Shown piece by piece: positions 1-8,639 of a DNA stretch of 52,478 bases; position 1 is the first letter of the stretch; every line of letters begins with the position of its first letter. Origin of the DNA: an uncultured Chitinophagaceae bacterium (lineage in GTDB: Bacteria > Bacteroidota > Bacteroidia > Chitinophagales > Chitinophagaceae). The DNA is taken from NCBI GenBank assembly GCA_903907815.1, contig CAIVPM010000380.1, forward strand, positions 1-52,478, read 5' to 3'. The notes below the pieces were generated by a model that saw only the letters and a list, made by a program, of their open reading frames with translations, had not been told where the DNA came from and made no database searches. Both the position numbers and the translations under genes were made by a program.

Positions 1-339
1 AGGTCTTCTCCGTAAAGTAACTTTATCAGGAATACGTAATATTACCGTACAATTTGAATATCAATATTGGGACTAAAGTCTTCCACCTTTGCAGGCGTTC
101 TTCACCTGCAATACGTTGTTCAGCGAAGTCACTTAGTTCCCCTCTCAGTTCAGCATTCAAAATATACAATGGTTCTCAAAACAGTCTGCACCTGTTTCCT
201 AATCTATTGCTTCATAAAGCTTCATTTCTCCATTAAAAATGAAACGAAATGCTCAATACATTCCTTAAAACTACTTGTATTCAATTCTATACCCCTCCTT
301 AATTGTATATTTTTGACAACCATCATAACTTAATATTCA
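1..339. other. Gene-poor left edge
   Basis: I see no convincing gene here. Two overlapping short plus-strand frames (54-236 and 67-333) have no recognisable motif and compete for the same bases. A 48-codon minus-strand frame between about 27 and 175 is preceded directly by a stop and could be a degraded gene end, but I cannot identify it. Confidence 0.4.
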
Positions 340-690
340 GACAACGTCGATAAATTAAGAGCTCTCGTCAATTTAGCGTCAGACATCGTCTATTTAGCGT
401 CCGCAATTGCATAAATTAACAAGACATCGTTCATTTAATGTCCAACATCGTCAATTTAACGTCAGACATCGTCTATTTATCGTCCGACACATTATGAAAA
501 AGTCAATCATCGTCAATTTATCGACCAACATCGTTCATTTAACGTCAGACATCGCCTATTTATTGACAGACATCGTCTATTTATCGTCCGACATATTATG
601 AAAAAGTCAATCATCATCAATTTAACGTCCAACATCGTTCATTTAACGTCAGAAATCATCTATTTAATGTCAGACACAATTAAAGTCTAG
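340..690. repeat. Degenerate 21-bp tandem repeat, locus 1
   Basis: About 16 head-to-tail units, most exactly 21 bp and close to CGTCaATTTAaCGTCagACAT. Two units (near 490-510 and 595-615) are a divergent 20-bp form starting ATTATGAAAAAG, which gives a higher-order block of about five units. One frame reads as seven-residue repeats, but the 20-bp units break it. There are no spacers between units, so it is not a CRISPR array. Confidence 0.85.
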
Positions 691-739
691 GCTATCTACT
701 ACTTTAAGAGATTAAATAGAAGCTAATGCAAGTGCTAAT

Positions 740-780
740 AAAAGATAAAAGGCCACAACGGCCGCTTGCCAAACAACCCA
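740..780 (+). repeat. Decayed right end of the covarying dispersed element
   Basis: This ~40-bp stretch matches the right end of the full elements at 24331-24448 and 36922-37039. The AAAGATA block, the CAACGGCCGCTTGC block and a corrupted AACGCCC end are recognisable. The left arm and the long stem are missing, so this is a remnant. Confidence 0.6.
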
Positions 781-921
781 AGACTAATTAGCTATTTAAC
801 TAATATGATAATTTGCTAATCAGTACAATTTAAAAAGATAAGTTTATCTTAACTACCCTCCCTATATTTTAACAATGCAGAATCAACTGCAATTCCTACT
901 TTCATTTTTCAAATTATATAT

Positions 922-2484
922 ATGTCGGCAGCAAGAATTCTTTGGGTAGATGATGAGATAGAAAGTCTTCATTCTTTACAGATATTTTTAAAGCAGAAGG
1001 GATACGAGCTTACCACTTTTACCAATGGCTACGATGCAGTAGAATACGTAAAAGACAATATTGTAGATGTGGTATTGCTGGACGAATCGATGCCCGGTAT
1101 GTCGGGACTGGAAACGCTGGAGAAAATAAAGAATATCAACCGCTCATTACCGGTAGTACTTATTACCAAGAACGAAACGGAAACCCTGATGGACGAGGCT
1201 ATTGGTAGTCAGATAAGCGATTATTTGCTAAAGCCCGTAAACCCCAATCAGATACTGCTGAGCATTAAGAAAATACTGGATAATAAAAGATTGGTAGCGG
1301 AGAAAACTACTACTTCGTATCAGCAACAATTCAGCCAGCTATTTATGGCTTTAAATAATAATCCTACGCATACAGAATGGATGGATATTTATAAAAAGCT
1401 GATATACTGGGAGCTCGAAATGGAGAAAAGTAATAGCCCCGAAATGCAGGAGATTCTATCCTCGCAAAAGAGTGAGGCTAACTCTGAGTTCTTTAAGTTT
1501 GTAAGTAAGAACTATACTAAGTGGGTGAACCCTAAAACGATTGATGCACCTATTATGAGTCATAATCTGATGCAGCTGAAAGTATTGCCGCATATAGAAA
1601 AGGGCATCTCTACTTTCTTTATACTGATCGACAATCTACGCTACGATCAATGGAAGGCTATAGAACCCATTTTTGCAGAACACTTCAGGGTAACAGAAGA
1701 GGAAACATTTTATTCCATTCTTCCTACGGCTACGCAATATGCCCGCAATGCCATTTTTGCAGGAATGCTCCCTATAGATATAGAAAAGAAATTCCCTGGC
1801 AAGTGGAAGAATGATGAGGAAGAAGGCGGCAAGAATTTATATGAAGAAGACTTTTTGCGAGATCAGGTAAAAAGACTGAGAAGAGAAGATACGAAGGTTA
1901 GTTACCAGAAAATAGTGAACTTTAATGATGGCCAGAGCCTGGTAAATAATGTACACAATTTACTGCAGAACGACCTGAATGTGATTGTATACAATTTTGT
2001 AGATATGCTGAGTCATGCAAGAACGGAGATGGAAGTTCTGAAGGAACTTGCCAGCGACGAGGCCAGCTATAGAAGTGTAACAAGAAGCTGGTTTGAACAT
2101 AGTGCATTGAATCAGGCACTGAAAAAGATTGCCGATAAAAAGATTCGTTTAATACTGGCAACAGACCATGGAACAATGCGGGTAAAAACCCCTTGTAAGG
2201 TAATTGGCGACCGACAAACTACGGCGAACCTAAGATATAAACATGGCAGAAATCTGGATTATGATAACCGTGATGTGCTGGCATTTAAAGATCCAAAAGA
2301 AGCAGGATTGCCTGCACCTGCATTAAACTCTTCTTTCATTTTTGCTAAGGAAGATAAGTTTTTATGTTATCCTAATAACTACAATCATTTTGTAAACTAC
2401 TATAAAAATACTTTCCAGCATGGAGGCATTAGTCTGGAAGAAGTAATTATACCAGTGATAAAGATGGAGCCGAGGAATTTGTAA
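922..2484 (+). CDS. porX: T9SS response regulator PorX (receiver + PglZ-like domain)
   Basis: PorX is the cytoplasmic response regulator of type IX secretion. The receiver domain fills about residues 5-125, with the acidic pair D10-D11, the phospho-acceptor D54 in VVLLDES and the conserved Lys in DYLLKPVNP. After a helical linker, residues ~210-515 form a PglZ/alkaline-phosphatase-like domain with likely metal ligands in FILIDNLRYD and ATDHGTM. Known PorX proteins have this exact architecture, and the second domain has been reported to be a zinc phosphodiesterase acting on oligonucleotides. The length of 520 residues is normal. It stands alone, convergent with the next gene, and its sensor partner PorY is not in the window. 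No clear TAnnTTTG promoter precedes it. Confidence 0.95.
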   Translation: MSAARILWVDDEIESLHSLQIFLKQKGYELTTFTNGYDAVEYVKDNIVDVVLLDESMPGMSGLETLEKIKNINRSLPVVLITKNETETLMDEAIGSQISDYLLKPVNPNQILLSIKKILDNKRLVAEKTTTSYQQQFSQLFMALNNNPTHTEWMDIYKKLIYWELEMEKSNSPEMQEILSSQKSEANSEFFKFVSKNYTKWVNPKTIDAPIMSHNLMQLKVLPHIEKGISTFFILIDNLRYDQWKAIEPIFAEHFRVTEEETFYSILPTATQYARNAIFAGMLPIDIEKKFPGKWKNDEEEGGKNLYEEDFLRDQVKRLRREDTKVSYQKIVNFNDGQSLVNNVHNLLQNDLNVIVYNFVDMLSHARTEMEVLKELASDEASYRSVTRSWFEHSALNQALKKIADKKIRLILATDHGTMRVKTPCKVIGDRQTTANLRYKHGRNLDYDNRDVLAFKDPKEAGLPAPALNSSFIFAKEDKFLCYPNNYNHFVNYYKNTFQHGGISLEEVIIPVIKMEPRNL

Positions 2485-2520
2485 ACAATAGGGAGTTAGG
2501 AGATAGAATAATACAAAAGA

Positions 2521-2564
2521 CAGTTGCAAGTTTCTTGTTGCCAGTAACCAGTAACTTGCAACTG
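2521..2564. repeat. Palindrome between convergent genes
   Basis: A perfect 12-bp inverted repeat (CAGTTGCAAGTT at 2521-2532, AACTTGCAACTG at 2553-2564) surrounds a 20-base spacer containing CCAGTAACCAGT. It lies between the ends of porX and the head-GIN gene and could end both transcripts, but neither side has a strong T-tract. The inner CCAGTAAC word recurs at 18965-18995 and, in altered form, near 24470-24500 and 25190-25215. Confidence 0.6.
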
Positions 2565-2608
2565 CCTTATATTCCATAGTGCCTTGTATTCATTAGCACA
2601 TTAGCTAA

Positions 2609-3349
2609 TTATTCCCCATGCTTCACTTCCCCGCTTCCCGATACCGAACTATTTACCGTTGGATGCCCAAAATATTCTATATCACCACTACCACTGATAT
2701 GTGCTTCCAGGGTAGCTGTAGCAAATACCGAAGCATCGCCACTACCCGATATACTACAGGTTACATTGCTTGCTTTTACTTCAGAAAATCTCATATCCCC
2801 TGATCCGGAAATATGCAGAATAATATCATTAGCAGTACCCTTAAATTGAATGTCCCCCGATCCGGTAATAGAAGCATTTAACTTGTTCAGCTGACAAGGT
2901 TGTTCCGCTTCTATAGCGCCACTACCAGTAACACTGATTTTGTTAAGCTCATTAAAAGCATCTTTTAAAACTATATTGCCACTACCCGATATGTGTAGAA
3001 TATGCAATGCAACTGGGGTATGAATAATCACCTTAGAACGGGAGTTGGAAATATTAATATTCTCCGGCTCATTTTTAATAATCAGTCGGGTTCCTTCCAC
3101 CGAAGCCTGCGTGTATTTTATTATGTTTTCGTAGTCGCTCACTTCTACTGAAAGTTCGTTGCCTTTATAAATTTCCACATCGCTGTTATTGGCAATTTCA
3201 ATTTCATCAAACTTACTAAACGTCCGCATTTTGCTGATGATGCTACCTGTGCCAGTTATATGTTTTCCAAAAGCAAAGTCGCCTTCATCACATCCCGATA
3301 ATACCAAAGAACTGATAGAAAGTAATAAGCCAAGATAAATGTATTTCAT
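2609..3349 (-). CDS. Head-GIN domain (DUF2807) lipoprotein
   Basis: A secreted lipoprotein of 246 residues. The N-terminus is a lipoprotein signal ending in the lipobox LSGC, with Cys20 as the lipidation site. The rest is a DUF2807 'head GIN' domain, a beta-helix in which I-S-G-S-G-D recurs at least five times between about residues 115 and 235. The family is common in Bacteroidota and has been called a putative auto-transporter adhesin, but its role is not established. The acidic residues after Cys20 would, by the usual Bacteroidota export signal, favour surface display (inference). It is monocistronic and convergent with porX. Confidence 0.85.
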   Translation of the reverse strand: MKYIYLGLLLSISSLVLSGCDEGDFAFGKHITGTGSIISKMRTFSKFDEIEIANNSDVEIYKGNELSVEVSDYENIIKYTQASVEGTRLIIKNEPENINISNSRSKVIIHTPVALHILHISGSGNIVLKDAFNELNKISVTGSGAIEAEQPCQLNKLNASITGSGDIQFKGTANDIILHISGSGDMRFSEVKASNVTCSISGSGDASVFATATLEAHISGSGDIEYFGHPTVNSSVSGSGEVKHGE

Positions 3350-3480
3350 ACCGTGTTAGTTTTAATAATTAGCCGAAAAGTATTCATAATTACAATGCAA
3401 AGGTTGATGTATTTATTTATAAGGCAAAATAGGAAAGATAAAAGGCTGTAAAAGCTTTAGTTATTGTAGCACTAATGACC

Positions 3481-3520
3481 TAAAACAAAATCGCCCCTTT
3501 CGGGACGATTCTGCTTTTTT
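3481..3520 (-). terminator. Terminator after hppA
   Basis: A 9-pair hairpin with one mismatch (AATCG-C-CCC with GGG-A-CGATT, 3489-3510) is followed on the minus strand by TTTTGTTTTA. It lies ~70 bp downstream of the hppA stop. A T-run on the plus side too makes it potentially bidirectional. Confidence 0.7.
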
Positions 3521-3578
3521 AACATCAACGTTCAACAATGAAACATTCGGAAACTTGCTCAAAAAAAACTATGTTATA

Positions 3579-6029
3579 TTAATCAATACGCATTTTATAA
3601 AAGGAGCGCCATACAAATATCAGTGCAATAGAAAGGAATACTAAACCCACATAAGGCGCAACATCTCTAAAGTTTTTAGAGATAGCAATCTCCATTGCCA
3701 GCAAGCCAAAGAGGGTAGTAAATTTGATAATAGGATTTAGTGCAACGGAAGAGGTATCTTTAAAAGGATCGCCAACGGTATCTCCAATTACGGTAGCATC
3801 ATGCAACGGTGTACCCTTTGCTTTAAGATCTATTTCTACTACCTTTTTAGCATTATCCCATGCACCACCTGCATTGGCCATAAAGATGGCTTGAAACAAA
3901 CCAAACACCGCTATAGCAATAAGGTAACTAACAAACAGCGCAACGGCATTGTTGCCACCAATACTAGCAGGAGAAGAGAAGCAGGCAAAGGAAAGTGCGA
4001 AGAAGAAGATACCAACAAAGATGTTGAACATTCCTTTCTGTGCATATTGCGTACAGATTTTAACTACCTCGGTTGATTTTTCTACATCGGCTTTTCTGGG
4101 AGCATCCGGATCCAGATTAATATGTTCTTTAATATACTTTACAGCTCTATAAGCCCCGGTAGTTACTGCTTGCATAGAAGCTCCGGTAAACCAGTAGATA
4201 ACAGAACCTCCTAAAATAAATCCTAAAATAGTATATGGATTCAGTAGGTTTAAAATTTTTTCTGGCTCTATCTGCAAAGTATTTTTAATCATTAATATCA
4301 AGGAGAAAATCATGGTAGTTGCACCCACTACTGCGGTACCTATTAAAACTGGTTTTGCTGTAGCTTTAAAGGTATTACCTGCACCATCGTTTGCTTCGAG
4401 ATAGTACTTTGATCTTTCCCAGTCAGGTTTAAATCCAAAGTCTCTTTCTATCTCTGCACTGATATTCGGAACTTCTTCAATAAGAGACAGTTCGTATACA
4501 GATTGTGCATTGTCGGTTACTGGTCCATAACTATCTACAGCAATAGTAACAGGACCCATGCCCAGCATGCCAAAAGCGACTAAACCAAAAGCGAAAATAG
4601 AAGGATAAATCATGAACGCATCCAGTCCGAATGTGCTGGCAAAATAAGCGCCAAACATTAATATAAAGAATACAATTCCTTGCCAGAAAGCAGAGAAGTT
4701 TCCTGCTACTAATCCGGATAAAATAACGAGCGAAGCACCTCCTTCTTTACCTGCATGTACTATCTCTTGTACGTGGGTAGATTTAGGGGAAGTAAATATT
4801 TTAGTAAACTCGGGAATGATAGCTGCACCAAAGGTTCCACAACTGATAATGGTTGCTAAAATCCACCACATATTAGGGTTGCCATTAATGTCGGGAATCA
4901 TTAATTTGCTAACTACAAATGTTACTATAATAGATAGGATAGAAGTAATCCAGACAAGGTGTGTAAGTGGTGCTTCGAAATCAATATCTTCTTTTTTGCA
5001 ATACAATACTTCACTGATGATGCTATTGATATAAAAAGAAGCAACAGAGGTAATCACCATGAGAATTCTCATTACAAAAATCCATACCAGTAATGAAGTT
5101 TGTATTGTACCTGTAACCACAGGGCTCATGTGAAGTGCAGAACCACCAACTGCTAATAATATAAAAGAAATAAGCGCAACTCCGGTAACACCGTAAGTTT
5201 CAAAACCATCGGCAGTAGGGCCTACAGAATCACCTGCATTATCGCCCGCACAATCAGCTATTACACCAGGATTACGGGGATCATCTTCGCCAATTTTAAA
5301 GACTACTTTCATCAGATCGGAACCTATGTCGGCAATCTTGGTAAAGATACCTCCTGCAATACGAAGGGCAGAAGCACCAAGGGATTCACCAATAGCAAAA
5401 CCAATGAAGCATGCACCTGCAAGATTGGATGGCATAAGTAATAATATTACCAGCATCATCATCAGCTCTACACATATTAATACTACCCCAATACTCATTC
5501 CTGCATTCAGGGGTATTTTTAATAAGTTCAATGGTTTTCTTTTCAGCGATGCAAAGGCCATACGGGCATTTGCAAGTGTATTCATTCTGATGCCAAAAGC
5601 TGCTACAGAATAAGAACCTAAAATACCAATAACTGTCCATGACAATATAAGTACTACGCCACCTGGACCAAAGAGTGCATTGCCTTCATGATCTTTAGCT
5701 AAGAATCCAAAATAACCTGCTACGGCAGCACCAATAAATACAAATAATATTGCCAGAAATTTACCTTGCTGTTTTAGATATGCACCACAGGTTTTGTAGA
5801 TAACATCTCCAATTTCGAGCATGGTTCTGTGTGCAGGTAAACTCTTTACTTTTTTGAACTGATAAACACCAAATAACAAACCCAGAATGGTAACCAGAAA
5901 ACCCCAGTACAAAATTTTCTCGGAATGAATAGCTTCAGGAATTTTTAAATCTGCTTCGCTGGCATATGTATAAAGAGGAACGATTAAGGAACTAATGACG
6001 ATGACTAGAAAGCGAACAATCTTTTTCAT
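3579..6029 (-). CDS. hppA: Membrane-bound ion-translocating pyrophosphatase
   Basis: An inner-membrane pump that couples pyrophosphate hydrolysis to H+ and/or Na+ export. The 816-residue product has many membrane spans, and the pyrophosphate site is recognisable in EDDPRNPGVIADCAGDN and GDTVGDPFKDTSS. Two departures from the classical family stand out: the loop continues GDSVGPTADGFE rather than the usual GD..GM.AD form, and GNTFKATAK has Lys at about residue 555, where K+-dependent enzymes have Ala. This points to a K+-independent, divergent subgroup; ion specificity cannot be read from this. I chose the ATG at 6029 because it begins a hydrophobic signal-like segment and because the ATG 14 codons upstream (6071) lies inside the likely -7 promoter box. 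Confidence 0.92.
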   Translation of the reverse strand: MKKIVRFLVIVISSLIVPLYTYASEADLKIPEAIHSEKILYWGFLVTILGLLFGVYQFKKVKSLPAHRTMLEIGDVIYKTCGAYLKQQGKFLAILFVFIGAAVAGYFGFLAKDHEGNALFGPGGVVLILSWTVIGILGSYSVAAFGIRMNTLANARMAFASLKRKPLNLLKIPLNAGMSIGVVLICVELMMMLVILLLMPSNLAGACFIGFAIGESLGASALRIAGGIFTKIADIGSDLMKVVFKIGEDDPRNPGVIADCAGDNAGDSVGPTADGFETYGVTGVALISFILLAVGGSALHMSPVVTGTIQTSLLVWIFVMRILMVITSVASFYINSIISEVLYCKKEDIDFEAPLTHLVWITSILSIIVTFVVSKLMIPDINGNPNMWWILATIISCGTFGAAIIPEFTKIFTSPKSTHVQEIVHAGKEGGASLVILSGLVAGNFSAFWQGIVFFILMFGAYFASTFGLDAFMIYPSIFAFGLVAFGMLGMGPVTIAVDSYGPVTDNAQSVYELSLIEEVPNISAEIERDFGFKPDWERSKYYLEANDGAGNTFKATAKPVLIGTAVVGATTMIFSLILMIKNTLQIEPEKILNLLNPYTILGFILGGSVIYWFTGASMQAVTTGAYRAVKYIKEHINLDPDAPRKADVEKSTEVVKICTQYAQKGMFNIFVGIFFFALSFACFSSPASIGGNNAVALFVSYLIAIAVFGLFQAIFMANAGGAWDNAKKVVEIDLKAKGTPLHDATVIGDTVGDPFKDTSSVALNPIIKFTTLFGLLAMEIAISKNFRDVAPYVGLVFLSIALIFVWRSFYKMRID

Positions 6030-6068
6030 AACATCTAACTTTATAATGTAAAAAATATATTTACACTG

Positions 6069-6076
6069 CAAAGTTA
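6069..6076 (-). promoter_or_regulatory. Likely -7 box for hppA
   Basis: On the minus strand this reads TAACTTTG, a full match to the Bacteroidota TAnnTTTG -7 element. The expected start site falls ~30 bases before the ATG at 6029. No TTG sits at the ideal -33 spacing. Confidence 0.5.
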
Positions 6077-6281
6077 TTATTGAACAAATCCTTAATCTAT
6101 GACAACAATCATCATTTTGATAATATTACTAAAATGGGGTGATGCAATCGATTGTTTCAGCAAGAACAAACGATTGCGATTGTTTAATAAAATATAAACT
6201 GTTCATATTCTAACAAAGCATTAACCTAGTTGGGGTAAAATTTAGAGTTGTAAAGAACCTACAGTAATCTATTATCTTATA

Positions 6282-6926
6282 TTATAGGCTCAGCTTTATA
6301 CTATACTTAAAATGCGTATCGTCTTCTAAATCGGTAAGAATAAATCCTGCATTACGCTTGGTGCATTCTGTTGCTATAAGGTTGGCAGATTTTAGGGTAT
6401 TGGCCTCATCAAGATGACTAAATGGTTCATCCATCAGCAACCATTTAAAGGGCTGTACTAAGGCTCTGATAATGGCAATTCTTTGTTGTTCTCCATAGCT
6501 ACAGATACCTGCCTTCTGATGCAGGATATGGGTAATGCCCAGCTGCTCTGCCATTGTATCTATAACATCTTGATTATAGTAAGGTTGCTGCAATACCCTG
6601 TTGACTTCAATATTCTCTTTTGCTGTAAGTTGAGGAAATAAACGAAGATCCTGAAATACAATACTTACTTCTTGCTGACGTATAGCAGCAAGATCGGTTG
6701 TGCTAAAGTTTTTAAGGTCTTTATTGTTCCATAAAATGTTGCCATCATAATCGGTACGAAGAGAATATAGGCAATGAATAAAAGTAGTTTTCCCTGTACC
6801 ACTGGGTGCCTTTATTTTAATCCATTCTCCTTCCTGGAAAGAAATGGTTTCATTCCAGATATCAGAAGGCCGCTGCAATAACTTATCCTTCAATGGTAAT
6901 GGAACAATAGTTTTTAATTGAATCAT
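6282..6926 (-). CDS. ABC transporter ATP-binding protein (orphan ATPase)
   Basis: A 214-residue nucleotide-binding subunit of an ABC system. Visible motifs are Walker A (APSGTGKTT, residues 40-48), Q-loop Gln92, a signature CSYGEQQR (142-149) that departs from LSGGQ, and Walker B plus D-loop (WLLMDEPFSHLDEA, 162-175). The H-loop position reads ILTDLEDD (197-204) with no His, so hydrolysis may be weak or altered. It starts 12 bases after the stop of the DUF4836 lipoprotein gene, so the two are probably co-transcribed. No permease is encoded nearby. A LolD- or FtsE-like role is possible, but neither assignment is supported. Confidence 0.8.
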   Translation of the reverse strand: MIQLKTIVPLPLKDKLLQRPSDIWNETISFQEGEWIKIKAPSGTGKTTFIHCLYSLRTDYDGNILWNNKDLKNFSTTDLAAIRQQEVSIVFQDLRLFPQLTAKENIEVNRVLQQPYYNQDVIDTMAEQLGITHILHQKAGICSYGEQQRIAIIRALVQPFKWLLMDEPFSHLDEANTLKSANLIATECTKRNAGFILTDLEDDTHFKYSIKLSL

Positions 6927-6938
6927 TTGATGATAAGA

Positions 6939-8579
6939 TTAATGATGAGCATGGAAAACCTGACCTTCTTCTTTTCTTGCCTTAGCTACTTTTTCAGATA
7001 TATGCATGGTCATGTTGTGCAATTGAATAAGACTATTCTCTACAGTATCTTTCAGTCTTAATTCGCCATGTGTTTTTATTATTCCTTCGTTATTATTATC
7101 ACTACTAACAAAGGCGTCTTTCAAGGTGCTTTTCAACAAAGTTTTTACTTCATTACCCGTAGAAGACATTTCATTTAATACAACATCATCTACCCCGGAT
7201 AAATAACTATCGATATTAATATAACCTGCTGACGTTTTTCCTTTCACTACTTGTTTAATATCTTCCGGAATATTGTTTTTAGTTTTACCTAACAGATACA
7301 AATTATAAAAAGGTGTACTGGAACTGTATAATAGTTTGCTTTGATCTACATGCAAAGTTCCTGCTACAGGCAAAGATGAATTAATGGTATAATCATCCCC
7401 TTTTCTGGAAAGTAAACCAAAACTACTGGTTAAGCCAAGAAGCTTATCAGCACTGATTTTATTATGGATGCCTGCCATAACTATGCAGTTGTTATTAGTG
7501 CCTTTATTGCTGATAGAAAAGTCGGAGAATACAACACTTAAGTCACCCGAAATACTCAAGGTAATATCTTCCTTACTAATGCCGGATTTTAACAGTAGCA
7601 CATCTGTAATGGCCGCAATATCCATGTCTTTTATCAGCCCGTCAAAAATTGCAGGATTAAATGAAGAGAGGATAAAACTATTTACATTGGCTGATGGATA
7701 TTTATCCAGCAATTCGGTATTTACAACACCGCCAGCATATCGTTTAGTTAAACTCTTCAAAGCATCGTTCAGATAAATTGTACCGTTTAATACTACTTTT
7801 CCTATATCAAAATTGAAGGTAGCTGCATAGTAATTATTGCTGATAAAACTATCCAACCTAACAGGCTGAACTGCAAGCTGACTGGTATAATTAGTAAGGA
7901 AAGAAGAGTTGCTAAAAGTATATAAATCTGCAGACTCTTTTTGTAACTCATTGAATTGTTTTATAGAAGCAACAGATTCATTTTCTGCAAGACTATAATA
8001 CTTAGCCACCTGTTTTAGAAGAGAATTAGTGTCAGCAGGAATAAATTGTGCAGTATGTGTTTTAAAGTTGTATTCTTTTCTGTCTTTTTCTGGGTTAACA
8101 GAAAATATTACCACTTCTTTATTCCAGGAGACTTCAAATTTATTTTCAATAAGAGCGTAAGTAAAGTTTTCTTTTTTAGTGATGGATAAAGTCTTCCAGT
8201 CTTTATTGTTTTTTAGAGTTGTTTCCAGCTTCTCTCCATCTTTCAATAACCCTATAAAATTGATACTTGCAGAAGGTTTTCCCATGATAGTTTTAGGGGC
8301 AACAAATAAGTAAAGCTTTTCTTTTAGATCGATACATTCGTTGAGTTCTTCCAACTGATTTCTAAAATAATCATTATCCTTTTTGGTCAGCAAATCTTTC
8401 AATACACTATCCAGCTTAATAAAAGCATTGGTTTTTATTTTATCCATCAGCATGGGAGAATTGATAACCAATACTACAGCTGTTTCTTTTGGAATATACT
8501 TTGCAGGATCAGGCTTTTGATTATTACTACAAGCAATAAGCAGTAAGAAACAACTATAGAAAAGAAGCTTTTGTAGCAT
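6939..8579 (-). CDS. DUF4836-family lipoprotein
   Basis: A 546-residue lipoprotein with a short signal ending LLLIAC, Cys17 being the lipidation site. The mature start, with KYIPKETAVVLVINSPML, is characteristic of the DUF4836 family of large Bacteroidota envelope proteins of unknown function. No catalytic motif is visible; the protein looks like repeated alpha/beta modules with Ser/Asn-rich linkers. The C-terminus (VAKARKEEGQVFHAHH) is charged and His-rich. It forms a probable two-gene unit with the ABC ATPase 12 bases downstream. No clear promoter was found in the 60-base gap to hisS, so read-through from hisS is possible. Confidence 0.75.
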   Translation of the reverse strand: MLQKLLFYSCFLLLIACSNNQKPDPAKYIPKETAVVLVINSPMLMDKIKTNAFIKLDSVLKDLLTKKDNDYFRNQLEELNECIDLKEKLYLFVAPKTIMGKPSASINFIGLLKDGEKLETTLKNNKDWKTLSITKKENFTYALIENKFEVSWNKEVVIFSVNPEKDRKEYNFKTHTAQFIPADTNSLLKQVAKYYSLAENESVASIKQFNELQKESADLYTFSNSSFLTNYTSQLAVQPVRLDSFISNNYYAATFNFDIGKVVLNGTIYLNDALKSLTKRYAGGVVNTELLDKYPSANVNSFILSSFNPAIFDGLIKDMDIAAITDVLLLKSGISKEDITLSISGDLSVVFSDFSISNKGTNNNCIVMAGIHNKISADKLLGLTSSFGLLSRKGDDYTINSSLPVAGTLHVDQSKLLYSSSTPFYNLYLLGKTKNNIPEDIKQVVKGKTSAGYINIDSYLSGVDDVVLNEMSSTGNEVKTLLKSTLKDAFVSSDNNNEGIIKTHGELRLKDTVENSLIQLHNMTMHISEKVAKARKEEGQVFHAHH

Positions 8580-8639
8580 AAAGAAATATCTTATTGTGTT
8601 GTTAGCTATTGCAGTGTTATCAGCCCTTTAAAATATTGT

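Noticed and set aside
27-175. Minus-strand 48-codon frame at the left edge
   Set aside because: Preceded by a stop and without a start codon; could be a gene remnant, but there is no recognisable homology.
407-601. 64-codon open frame in repeat locus 1
   Set aside because: Wholly composed of the tandem repeat; the frame changes within it at the 20-bp units.
340-690. CRISPR array
   Set aside because: Units are contiguous and degenerate, with no unique spacers and no cas genes in the window.
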